The notes beneath the pieces are model-generated. The model searched no databases, was not told where the DNA came from, and saw nothing but the letters and a program-made list of their open reading frames with translations. A DNA stretch of 13,068 bases from Desulfobacteraceae bacterium (GTDB lineage Bacteria; Desulfobacterota; Desulfobulbia; Desulfobulbales; Desulfobulbaceae): contig JALHJD010000056.1 of the NCBI GenBank assembly GCA_022837185.1, forward strand, positions 1-13,068, in the 5' to 3' direction. The position numbers and the translations under genes were made by a program. The stretch's first letter is position 1. Every line of letters begins with the position of its first letter. This document shows positions 7,069 to 13,068 of this stretch, in pieces.

Positions 7069-8517
7069 ATGAAAAAAATCCTCGTCACCGGTTCAACCGG
7101 CTATATCGGCAGGAGACTGGTGGAAAATCTACTGACCCGTTCAGACCTGTCCCTTCGCCTGCTTGTGCGCAACATGCGAAAAGTCAGGCCCGAATTGACA
7201 GGCCGGGTGGAAACGGTTGAAGGCGACACCTTTGACCGCACCGCTTTATCCAAAGCCGTAAACGGCATGGATACCGCCTATTACCTCATCCACTCCATGG
7301 GGGCGGGCAGCGATTTTCACCTGCTTGACAAGCAGAGCGCGGAAAATTTCCGGGATGCCTGCATAGAAGCCGGCGTCAAAAGGATCATCTATCTCGGCGG
7401 ACTGGGGGATGCGGAGACGGCAAGCAGGCATCTGCTGAGCCGGATGGAAACCGGCCGGATCCTGAGTGCCCGTCCGGAAATCCAGACCATTCATTTCCGG
7501 GCCGGCATCGTCATCGGCGCCGGCAGCGCAAGTTTTGAGATAATCAGCAACCTTGTTCAGAAGCTGCCGGTCATGATTACGCCGACCTGGGTCAAAACCC
7601 GGACCCAGCCCATCGGCATCCAGGATGTCGTCTCCTACCTGACCGCGGCCATTGATCTTTCCACCTCTGACAACCTCGTGGTTGATATCGGCGCAGCCCC
7701 CCTTGACTTCAGGACCATGATGCTTGAAACGGGGCGCGTCATGGGCCTCAAGCGGTATCTCTTTCCCGTCCCTGTCCTGAGCCCCAAACTTTCTTCCTAC
7801 TGGCTGCTTGTGTTTACCCGGGTGCCGTATGGTGTCGCTTCAGCGCTGGTCGAGGGGCTGAAATCAGAAACGCTGGTCCTGAACGACAATGCCGGCACAT
7901 ATTTCCCCGCCATCCGGCCGATGAACTACCGGCAGGCCGTTGAACTCGCCCTCCGGGAAATGGAGCAGGACCAGGTCATCAGCCGCTGGTGCGACAGCAG
8001 TGCCGGCAGAACCTGCGACGTCTACGGGATGGACAACCCTGCCGACGCCATCCTGCGTGACCGCCGCACCGTGCCGCTCAGCGGAGTTTCCCCGGAATCG
8101 GTGTTCCGGTCCGCCTGTTCCATCGGCGGCGGGCAGGGCTGGTTTACCTATCATTTCCTCTGGCGGCTCCGCGGTTTTCTGGACAAGCTTTTCGGCGGCT
8201 ACGGACTGTCACGCGGCAAAAGGACCTCCAGGGACCTGCGAATCGGCGATGCCCTTGACTTCTGGAAAGTCGCCGACCTGCAGCCCGGCAGAAGGCTGCT
8301 GCTCCTTGCCCAGATGAAAGTTCCGGGCAAAGCCTGGCTGGAATTTGAAATCCATCCGGACAGGCTCATCCAGACCGCCCATTTCAATCCCCGGGGCGTC
8401 TGGGGAAGGATATACTGGTACTCGGTCGCCCCCCTGCACAACCTGGTCTTTGCCGATCTCGCCCGCCAGATAGTCGCCCGCGCCGCCCAATGGGAAGGGA
8501 CGGACAGTCCGACATAA
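7069..8517 (+). CDS. NAD(P)-binding oxidoreductase-like protein with C-terminal DUF2867 (YbjT-like)
   Basis: Atypical short-chain dehydrogenase-type protein of 482 residues. The N-terminus is a Rossmann fold with the dinucleotide motif T7-G-S-T-G-Y-I-G14 directly after the first beta strand (KKILV). Typical following elements are LVRN (32-35), EGD (51-53), YYLIHSMG (71-78) and RIIYLGGLG (105-113). The usual SDR catalytic Y-x-x-x-K is not evident, as in NmrA-like proteins. From about 335 the sequence matches the DUF2867 pattern (GGGQGWFTYHFLWRLRG, then RIGDALDFWKVADLQPG). The combination and length match E. coli YbjT, whose substrate is not established. The protein looks soluble. It follows mltD after 310 bases and probably has its own promoter; no functional link to neighbours is visible. 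The start places the Rossmann strand at the very N-terminus, as expected. Confidence 0.88.
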   Translation: MKKILVTGSTGYIGRRLVENLLTRSDLSLRLLVRNMRKVRPELTGRVETVEGDTFDRTALSKAVNGMDTAYYLIHSMGAGSDFHLLDKQSAENFRDACIEAGVKRIIYLGGLGDAETASRHLLSRMETGRILSARPEIQTIHFRAGIVIGAGSASFEIISNLVQKLPVMITPTWVKTRTQPIGIQDVVSYLTAAIDLSTSDNLVVDIGAAPLDFRTMMLETGRVMGLKRYLFPVPVLSPKLSSYWLLVFTRVPYGVASALVEGLKSETLVLNDNAGTYFPAIRPMNYRQAVELALREMEQDQVISRWCDSSAGRTCDVYGMDNPADAILRDRRTVPLSGVSPESVFRSACSIGGGQGWFTYHFLWRLRGFLDKLFGGYGLSRGKRTSRDLRIGDALDFWKVADLQPGRRLLLLAQMKVPGKAWLEFEIHPDRLIQTAHFNPRGVWGRIYWYSVAPLHNLVFADLARQIVARAAQWEGTDSPT

Positions 8518-8527
8518 GGCCGTTGCA

Positions 8528-8560
8528 CAGGCCAGGAGCCTGCCCGCCTGATTTTCTTTC
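8528..8560 (+). terminator. Possible terminator after the YbjT-like gene
   Basis: CAGGC (8528-8532) and GCCTG (8538-8542) form a five-base stem with loop CAGGA, 10 bases after the stop. A T-rich stretch (TGATTTTCTTTC) begins about 7 bases later. The stem is short and the gap is long, so the call is weak. Confidence 0.25.
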
Positions 8561-8612
8561 CCGCTCCCTCTTTACTCCTGAAGGTTTCATGCGTATTATG
8601 GAAACGAAGTTT

Positions 8613-8677
8613 GCAGTCGGCAGTTGGCAGCAGGGATGGCAGCAGGGAGTTGGCAGTCGGCAGTCGGCAGTTGGCAG
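8613..8677 (+). repeat. Tandem GCAGTYG heptamer array
   Basis: Units of seven bases run head to tail: GCAGTCG, GCAGTTG, GCAGCAG, a 5-base GGATG interruption, GCAGCAG, GGAGTTG, GCAGTCG twice, GCAGTTG and a final GCAG. A shorter array of the same unit (GCAGTTG, GCAGTCG, GCAGTTG, GCAG) lies at 8794-8818. The units carry no spacers, so this is a minisatellite-like array and not a CRISPR. Confidence 0.85.
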
Positions 8678-8784
8678 CTTGAAGTTTGAAGCCTGGCGGC
8701 TTGTGGTGGAAAAAGTCTGGTGGTTGCCCTGGAAAAGGGCGTAGGTTGGTGGTGAGCTTGCGAACCCCAACATTTCCATCGTTT
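8659..8784 (+). repeat. 126-base direct repeat, copy 1
   Basis: It starts in the heptamer array and runs through GAAGTTTGAAGCCTGGCGGC, a hairpin (GCCCT/AGGGC, 8726-8740) and a palindrome ending ACCCCAAC. The second copy starts exactly 141 bases downstream with the same length, despite a few substitutions and small compensating indels. Confidence 0.85.
8741..8771 (+). repeat. GTTGGG-type palindrome, copy a (degenerate)
   Basis: GTAGGTTGGTGGTGAGC with a 3' arm GCGAACCCCAAC. It is the least symmetric member of the family because the 5' arm reads GTTGGTGG instead of GTTGGGG. It forms the right part of direct-repeat copy 1. Confidence 0.6.
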
Positions 8785-8799
8785 ACATCGCCGGCAGTT

Positions 8800-8925
8800 G
8801 GCAGTCGGCAGTTGGCAGTTTGAAGTTTGAAGCCTGGCGGCTTGTTGGTGGAAAAAGTTTGGTGGTTGCGCCGAAAAAGGCGTAGGTTGGGGTGAGTTTC
8901 ACGAACCCCAACAATTCCCACCGTT
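8800..8925 (+). repeat. 126-base direct repeat, copy 2
   Basis: This second copy of the 8659-8784 unit begins in the heptamers at 8794-8818. Its internal hairpin is CGCC/GGCG (8869-8882) instead of GCCCT/AGGGC: the stem sequence differs but pairing is kept. It ends ACCCCAACAATTCCCACCG. Confidence 0.85.
8882..8912 (+). repeat. GTTGGG-type palindrome, copy b
   Basis: GTTGGGG (8886-8892) pairs perfectly with CCCCAAC (8906-8912). The intervening bases contain TGAG and CACGAA. It is the right half of direct-repeat copy 2 and the left half of a two-part element with the next palindrome. Confidence 0.8.
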
Positions 8926-8926
8926 T

Positions 8927-8958
8927 GCGTTGGGCTTCGCGAGCTCAGCTCAACCTGC
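8927..8958 (-). repeat. GTTGGG-type palindrome, copy c (opposite orientation)
   Basis: GTTGGGCT (8929-8936) pairs with AGCTCAAC (8947-8954) with one G-T pair. The loop contains GAGCTC. In orientation it is the reverse of copy b; together b and c form a composite that recurs inverted at the window's right end. Confidence 0.75.
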
Positions 8959-9037
8959 GAAAATGTACCCGGCTTCAAAACCCTAAACCTCGAATCATTC
9001 GCGTCGGCGAATTCAGGCCACGCAAGATGAAATATAT

Positions 9038-10234
9038 ATGACGGCAATCCCTTTTCCCTCGAAAGAATATCCTGAAGATGTGGCAGTGATCAACCTGAAG
9101 GACAAAACCGTCCTTCTGGTCGGCACCGCCCATATTTCCCACCAATCAACCGACCTGGTCAGGGAGGTGATTGAACAGGAAAAGCCGGATACGGTCTGCA
9201 TAGAGCTGGATGAGAAACGGTACCTCGCCCTGTCCCGAAAACAGCAATGGGATAATCTCGACCTCAAGCAGATCATCCGCGACAAGCAGCTCTCGACCCT
9301 GCTGGTCAATCTGATCCTTGCTTCCTACCAGAAAAAACTCGGGGGTCAACTGGGCATCATGCCCGGCACCGAACTGCTGACCGCGGCCAGGACCGCGGAA
9401 AAAACCGGGAGCGCAATGATTCTTTGCGACCGCGATGTCCGGGTCACCCTGCGCCGCGCCTGGCATGCGACTTCGCTGTGGAAAAAAATGTATCTGCTGG
9501 CCTCCATCATCACCAGTCTCTTTGACCGGACGGAGATTGACGAGGAGAAACTTGCCGAATTGCGGCGTAAAGACGTTCTGTCCGAACTGATGAGCGAAAT
9601 AGGGGCGGTGATTCCCGACACCAAGCGGGTCCTCATTGACGAGCGGGACATCTACATGGCGGAGATGATAAAAAAATCTCCGGGCAGCAGACTGGTGGCG
9701 GTGGTCGGGGCCGGCCACATGGAGGGAATCCTCCGGGTCATCTCCGAGAACAACAGGGGCCGGCTTGGCGAGATAAATACGATACCGCCGGTCAACAAGT
9801 CATGGAAAACCGTGGGCTGGGCCATACCGGTGCTGATCATCCTGTCCCTCTTCCTGATCGGCATCAGGGAAGGAGCAGGAGCCGCAGGGGCCAACGTCGC
9901 ATACTGGATACTGGCCAACGGCATACCCTCGGCCATCGGGGCCATGATAGCCTTTGCCCATCCGGCAACAATCGTGTCGGCCTTTGCGGCGGCACCGATA
10001 ACCAGCCTGACCCCGGTAATCGGCGCCGGTTATGTCACCGCCTTTGTCCAGGTAATGGCCGCACCGCCGGTGGTACGGGAATTTGAGTCCGTCAGCACCG
10101 ACATTGCCTCTTTCAGGGGCTGGTGGTCCAATAAGCTGCTGCGCATATTCATGGTGTTCCTGCTCACCGGCCTGGGATCATCCATCGGCACCTGGATCGG
10201 CGGCTACAAAATATTCTCGACCCTGTTCAGTTGA
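9038..10234 (+). CDS. TraB/PrgY (TraB-domain) family membrane protein
   Basis: A 398-residue protein of the TraB/PrgY family, related to enterococcal pheromone-shutdown proteins and, by published fold analysis, to Tiki/ChaN-like putative metallohydrolases. Conserved signatures are visible: G29-T-A-H32 after the first strand (TVLLV), E56-L-D-E-K-R61, D131-R-D133, D201-E-R-D204 and G224-A-G-H227. His32, Glu56, Arg61 and His227 are the expected active-site candidates. A predicted membrane span covers about 260-276. A hydrophobic Ala/Gly-rich stretch at about 287-345 and another span near 370-390 suggest several more. The catalytic part precedes the membrane region. The substrate is unknown. It ends 3 bases before yhbY, so the two are probably co-transcribed. 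Upstream bases show no strong Shine-Dalgarno sequence; a nearby ATG at 9027 is out of frame. Confidence 0.92.
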   Translation: MTAIPFPSKEYPEDVAVINLKDKTVLLVGTAHISHQSTDLVREVIEQEKPDTVCIELDEKRYLALSRKQQWDNLDLKQIIRDKQLSTLLVNLILASYQKKLGGQLGIMPGTELLTAARTAEKTGSAMILCDRDVRVTLRRAWHATSLWKKMYLLASIITSLFDRTEIDEEKLAELRRKDVLSELMSEIGAVIPDTKRVLIDERDIYMAEMIKKSPGSRLVAVVGAGHMEGILRVISENNRGRLGEINTIPPVNKSWKTVGWAIPVLIILSLFLIGIREGAGAAGANVAYWILANGIPSAIGAMIAFAHPATIVSAFAAAPITSLTPVIGAGYVTAFVQVMAAPPVVREFESVSTDIASFRGWWSNKLLRIFMVFLLTGLGSSIGTWIGGYKIFSTLFS

Positions 10235-10237
10235 TCC

Positions 10238-10564
10238 ATGAAAAAGAAAAATCCCGCCCCGTCCCTGACGGGGAGACAGAAAAAATATCTCCGCGGCCTT
10301 GGACATCACCTTGACCAGTGCCTGCTTGTCGGCCGGGACGGCCTGGCGGAAAATGTCCTGCAGTCATGCGATGACAGCCTGCGGGCCCATGAACTGATCA
10401 AGGTCAAGCTGGGCCAGAACTGCCCCCTGGAAAAAAAAGAGGCGGCAGACATGATCGCCGCGCAAACCGGTTCCCATCTGGTCCAGCTCATCGGCAGAAC
10501 AATCCTTCTGTATCGCCCCAACCGCGACCTGCCGCCCGACAAGACGATCCACCTGCCCCGCTGA
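10238..10564 (+). CDS. yhbY: YhbY-type RNA-binding protein (single CRM domain)
   Basis: Small cytosolic RNA-binding protein linked in other bacteria to assembly of the large ribosomal subunit. The 108 residues are one CRM domain. The opening LTGRQKKYLRGLGHHLDQCLL is characteristic, followed by the RNA-binding GxxG loop G32-R-D-G35, then HELIKVKL (51-58) and the final strand LIGRTILLYR (84-93). The length fits the family (about 95-105 residues) with a short charged tail. It starts 3 bases after the traB stop and has no Shine-Dalgarno sequence of its own, so translation is probably coupled to traB. A run of eight A lies at 10431-10438, inside codons for E-K-K. After the stop comes a repeat region and no plain terminator. 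Confidence 0.95.
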   Translation: MKKKNPAPSLTGRQKKYLRGLGHHLDQCLLVGRDGLAENVLQSCDDSLRAHELIKVKLGQNCPLEKKEAADMIAAQTGSHLVQLIGRTILLYRPNRDLPPDKTIHLPR

Positions 10565-10590
10565 CAAACCGCTGTTTCGATCGCGCTCAT

Positions 10591-10765
10591 GTCATTTCGA
10601 CCACAGGGAGAAATCTCCTCGCGGTGTGGAAGGAAATTTGTTGGTTTCGAAAAAACATTCGCAACCAACGGTTCAGTGTTGCAAAAGTAAATAATCTCTG
10701 TGCTCTGCCAGTTTTAATGCTGTTGGCAAAACTTATCGAATATACTCACATCCGTTCGAAATGAC
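10591..10765 (+). repeat. TCATTTCGAC hairpin element, copy 1 (enlarged)
   Basis: The left end GTCATTTCGA (10591-10600) is complementary to the right end TCGAAATGAC (10756-10765). The left part (to about 10629) and the last 21 bases match copy 2, but about 115 unrelated bases lie between them, including the hairpin at 10640-10669. No transposase is encoded and no clear target duplication was seen. Confidence 0.65.
10640..10669 (+). repeat. Strong hairpin inside repeat copy 1
   Basis: GTTGGTT (10640-10646) pairs with AACCAAC (10663-10669). After one T/C mismatch CGAA pairs with TTCG, closing a loop AAAACA: 11 base pairs in all. It lies 76 bases after the yhbY stop. No T tract follows on the plus strand, so it is not a classic intrinsic terminator. 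Confidence 0.65.
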
Positions 10766-10783
10766 ACAGCGGCTGGGCGTGCT

Positions 10784-10853
10784 GTCATTTCGACCGCAGG
10801 GAGAAATCTCCTCGCGATGCGGAATGAGATTTCTCACATCCGTTCGAAATGAC
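10784..10853 (+). repeat. TCATTTCGAC hairpin element, copy 2 (complete)
   Basis: A 70-base element with two nested perfect stems of 10 bases: GTCATTTCGA (10784-10793) with TCGAAATGAC (10844-10853), and GAGAAATCTC (10801-10810) with GAGATTTCTC (10826-10835). A small CGC/GCG stem closes the tip. Its right end CTCACATCCGTTCGAAATG is identical to that of copy 1. Confidence 0.8.
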
Positions 10854-10873
10854 ACGGTTGCCATCGATTTTCA

Positions 10874-10903
10874 GTCATTTCGACCGAAGGGAGAAATCTC
10901 CAC
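10874..10903 (+). repeat. TCATTTCGAC element, copy 3 (left half only)
   Basis: GTCATTTCGACCGAAGGG and then AGAAATCTCCACG match the left half of copies 1 and 2. No matching right end follows, so this copy is truncated. Confidence 0.7.
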
Positions 10904-11143
10904 GCCTGCTCTCCCTCTCACCGGAAGAACGATGCTGACACTGTTTTTTTCACAACGGGCCGGATTGTTGCAATGCATATGCAAAGGTGATGAAAAAATG
11001 ATATAGTTACCTGGGCTGCGATTTCGATCCCGAAGGGTTCAGATTTTGCCCGGAGAGCCAGGCCATCGTGTTCCCGCAACTCGAGGCCCAGGCTCCAACA
11101 ACAAACCTTGCGGCCGGCACACTGCATATAACAACGCGCCCCC

Positions 11144-12883
11144 ATGTACCTTTCCTTTTATAATCTTCGCGAAAACCCCTTTCAGATCAGCACGGACCCG
11201 AAATTTCTCTGGCTGGGGCCGAAACATGAAGAAGGGCTGGCAACGCTCAAGTACGGCGTGCTGGGCAAAAAAGGATTCCTCCTTCTCACCGGCGATGTCG
11301 GGACCGGAAAGACCACTCTGGTCAATGCCCTGCTGAACACTTTGGGGGAGGATATCCTTGTCGCCGTCATCCGGGACCCCAATCTCGAGCCCCTCGATTT
11401 CTTCAACTATATCGCCCATGCTTTCAAAATGGGCAGGGAATTCGACCGCAAAGGCTCCTTTCTCATCCATTTTGAAAAGTTTCTGGTCGCGGCCCATGCC
11501 GCCGGCCGAACAGTTCTGCTCATCATCGACGAATCCCAGCGCATCACCCCGGAACTGCTGGAGGAAGTCCGGCTGCTGTCGAATATCGAGCGCCATGATT
11601 GCAAACTGCTCAACATTTTTTTCGTCGGCCAGATTGAATTCAACGACATTCTCCTCCGGCCCGAAAACAGGGCCATCCGCCAGAGAATAACAGTCAATTA
11701 CACCATTCCGGCCCTGACCGAGTCGGAAACGGGCAGCTACATTGAACACCGCCTGGAAGTCGCCGGTTTGCCGGAAAAGAAGTCCGCTCCCCAACACGAT
11801 CAGGAGATCGAAACCGACGAAAATGACAAGGATGCCCCTGAACCCCCTGCCCCGCGGAAAGAAATATTCACCCCCGGAGCCGTTCAGGAAATTTTCTCTT
11901 TCTCACGGGGCTATCCCCGCCTGATCAACGTCATCTGCGACAGGTGCCTGCTCACCGGCTTCGTGGAGGACGCGGCAACCATAACCACGGAAATCGTCCG
12001 GGAATGCAGGGAGGAGCTCCGCATACCCGAATCCGGACTGCCGCTGGGGAAGCATGCCCTGGGACAGGCGCAAAACAAGGGACCTGGCGTTTTCCCGGAA
12101 CGGGAAGAGAAGAAGAGTCAACAGGCCGTGGCGACTGATGATACTGCTCACCTCCCGGGGAGTCGGCAAAAACAGCCCGGCAGGTTCAATATCCGCCTGA
12201 TGCTGATCCTTGCTGTTCTTCTCATCGGGATCGCCTTCACCTACACCGATTTGTCAAAAAATGACGACCAGTCCCTGCTCACCAATATGCTCATGAAATA
12301 TGCCGGAGAGCCAGGACCGTCAACAACCGACCCGGCACCGGGAGAGGATGAGGGGAAAAAATCAGAACCAGTCCGCCTGACCTTGCCGCAAGCGGAAAAA
12401 AGCGGGACCGTCCAGGCCTCCGCCACTGAAAAAATAAACAATGGGCAGGATGGAAGTACCCTACGGGAACTGGGCGGAACGTCCCGTACAGCCACCGCAG
12501 AAACAAACGGTTCAGCCGATTACCGGACCCAGCCTCCGGCAGAGAAAAGCATTATATATTTTCCCAAGGATTCCATTAATCCAGCGGACACCTCCCTGGC
12601 GGAATTGAACAGTCTGGCGGAAAGCCTCCTGCACCATCCCCGGCTCAACGTCATGATTACCGGATATTCCGATTCCCTGGGGCAAGAGCAGTACAATGTA
12701 AAACTCTCCGAATTCAGGGCCAACACAGTGAAAAGTTACCTGATGGGCAGAGGCCTGGCTGAATCAAGGATCCGGGTCCAGGGATTGGGTTCGCAAGATC
12801 CCATTGCCTCCAACGAAACGACTGACGGCCGCAACGCAAACCGCCGCGTGGAAATAGAAATCATCGAGTCCCTTGATAATTGA
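11144..12883 (+). CDS. ExeA/GspA-like AAA ATPase fused to a C-terminal OmpA peptidoglycan-binding domain
   Basis: Likely an inner-membrane protein with a cytosolic ATPase and a periplasmic wall-binding domain, 579 residues. The N-terminus MYLSFYNLRENPFQISTDPK is typical of ExeA/GspA/MshM ATPases. Walker A is G50-D-V-G-T-G-K56-T-T58, Walker B VLLIIDE with D129-E130, and the sensor region RQRI is at 179-182. A charged insert (about 211-240) interrupts the C-terminal part of the AAA module. One membrane span lies at about 348-367, followed by a Pro/Ser/Thr-rich linker. An OmpA-like domain covers 467-575, with TGYSDSLG (D510) and LSEFR (R525), the usual diaminopimelate-contacting Asp and Arg, and NRRVEIEI at the end. 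Aeromonas ExeA instead ends in a PG_binding_1-type domain and helps place the type II secretin. No secretion gene lies nearby here. There is no Shine-Dalgarno sequence before this ATG, but the family-typical N-terminus supports it. Confidence 0.93.
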   Translation: MYLSFYNLRENPFQISTDPKFLWLGPKHEEGLATLKYGVLGKKGFLLLTGDVGTGKTTLVNALLNTLGEDILVAVIRDPNLEPLDFFNYIAHAFKMGREFDRKGSFLIHFEKFLVAAHAAGRTVLLIIDESQRITPELLEEVRLLSNIERHDCKLLNIFFVGQIEFNDILLRPENRAIRQRITVNYTIPALTESETGSYIEHRLEVAGLPEKKSAPQHDQEIETDENDKDAPEPPAPRKEIFTPGAVQEIFSFSRGYPRLINVICDRCLLTGFVEDAATITTEIVRECREELRIPESGLPLGKHALGQAQNKGPGVFPEREEKKSQQAVATDDTAHLPGSRQKQPGRFNIRLMLILAVLLIGIAFTYTDLSKNDDQSLLTNMLMKYAGEPGPSTTDPAPGEDEGKKSEPVRLTLPQAEKSGTVQASATEKINNGQDGSTLRELGGTSRTATAETNGSADYRTQPPAEKSIIYFPKDSINPADTSLAELNSLAESLLHHPRLNVMITGYSDSLGQEQYNVKLSEFRANTVKSYLMGRGLAESRIRVQGLGSQDPIASNETTDGRNANRRVEIEIIESLDN

Positions 12884-13008
12884 CAAAGTTCTGACGCGTT
12901 TTCCCTTTTTATGCCGTTTCATCCTCTTTGGATTCGTTGCGAGGTCAGTTCGGATTACTATCCCGATAGCGATTCCGACTTCGATCAGCGGCAGAACCCG
13001 AAAGTCCC

Positions 13009-13068
13009 GTAGGTTGGGCTGAGCTCGCGAAGCCCAACGCAACCGTTGAGAATTGTTGGGGTTCTCAG
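13009..13068 (+). repeat. Two-part GTTGGG palindromic element, inverted copy of 8903-8958 (cut by window edge)
   Basis: GTTGGGCT (13013-13020) pairs perfectly with AGCCCAAC (13031-13038). A short spacer leads to AATTGTTGGGGTTC (13051-13064), the arm of a second palindrome continuing beyond the window. Positions 13009-13064 match the reverse complement of 8958-8903 at about 51 of 56 bases by eye. Confidence 0.8.

Larger units (their letters stand above)
8518..9037. other. 520-base repeat-filled spacer upstream of traB
   Basis: No gene is supported. Most of the spacer is repetitive: heptamer arrays, two 126-base direct repeats and three copies of a GTTGGG palindrome, listed separately. Leftward frames here (8199-9047 and 8384-8779) translate the repeats into strings such as KLQTANCRLPTA and are not genes. 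Near the traB start is a hairpin, ATTCGC-GTCG-GCGAAT, at 8997-9012. No clear promoter for traB was found. Confidence 0.7.
10565..11143. other. 579-base repeat-bearing spacer between yhbY and the ATPase gene
   Basis: No gene is supported; the open frames here lie across repeats or out of frame with the following ATPase. About half of the spacer is TCATTTCGAC-type repeat material (three copies, 10591-10903) plus a strong hairpin at 10640-10669. The remaining 240 bases before the ATPase gene (10904-11143) show no clear promoter or ribosome binding site. Confidence 0.7.

Noticed and set aside
8613..8818. Possible CRISPR array
   Set aside because: Units are 7 bases and contiguous, with no unique spacers and no cas genes.
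8199..9047. Leftward open frame of 282 codons with strings like KLQTANCRLPTA
   Set aside because: This is translation of the heptamer and 126-base repeats plus antisense of the YbjT-like gene. Such repeat-derived peptides are not evidence of a protein.
10431..10438. A8 run in yhbY as a frameshift or phase-variation site
   Set aside because: The reading frame is intact through the run and the domain is complete. Nothing else suggests programmed slippage.
10591..10853. Possible insertion sequence
   Set aside because: Terminal inverted repeats exist, but the interior encodes no transposase and no target-site duplication is clear. It is kept only as a non-autonomous repeat.
12958..12969. CTATCCCGATAG palindrome after the ATPase gene
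   Set aside because: It is a short stem with no T tract; it could be another dispersed repeat, but one copy in the window is too little to call.

Overview
The window looks like chromosomal DNA from a GC-rich Gram-negative bacterium. Two proteins carry lipoprotein signal peptides, there is a class A penicillin-binding protein and an OmpA-type peptidoglycan-binding domain, and the spacers hold dispersed palindromic repeats. The gene set (long PBP1A, LysM-type MltD, YbjT-like reductase, TraB/PrgY protein, YhbY, ExeA-like ATPase fused to OmpA) suggests Desulfobacterota (former Deltaproteobacteria). That placement is inference from gene content; no marker gene is present.

Layout. Positions 1-4816 read leftward: a class A PBP (1427-4816), then, after a 345-base spacer, the start of a TPR-type lipoprotein gene that runs off the left edge. 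An AT-rich spacer of 244 bases separates this pair from the divergent, rightward mltD (5061-6758). Next come a YbjT-like NAD(P)-binding protein (7069-8517), a 520-base repeat-filled spacer, traB-like and yhbY genes 3 bases apart (9038-10564), a second repeat-filled spacer of 579 bases, and a gene fusing an ExeA/GspA-type AAA ATPase, one membrane span and an OmpA domain (11144-12883). The right end runs into another palindromic repeat cut by the window edge.

Theme. Four of the seven genes act, or probably act, on the cell wall: PBP (synthesis), MltD (cleavage), ExeA-OmpA (energised, wall-anchored), and possibly the TPR lipoprotein as a PBP partner. PBP and mltD start back to back over one AT-rich region, so their expression could be coordinated.

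Repeats. Three families occur: a GCAGTYG heptamer array embedded in two 126-base direct repeats; a GTTGGGNT..ANCCCAAC palindrome whose two-part version at 8903-8958 returns inverted at 13009-13064; and a TCATTTCGAC hairpin element with three copies between 10591 and 10903. No tRNA, rRNA, CRISPR array, transposase or integrase was seen. No start codon has a strong Shine-Dalgarno sequence.
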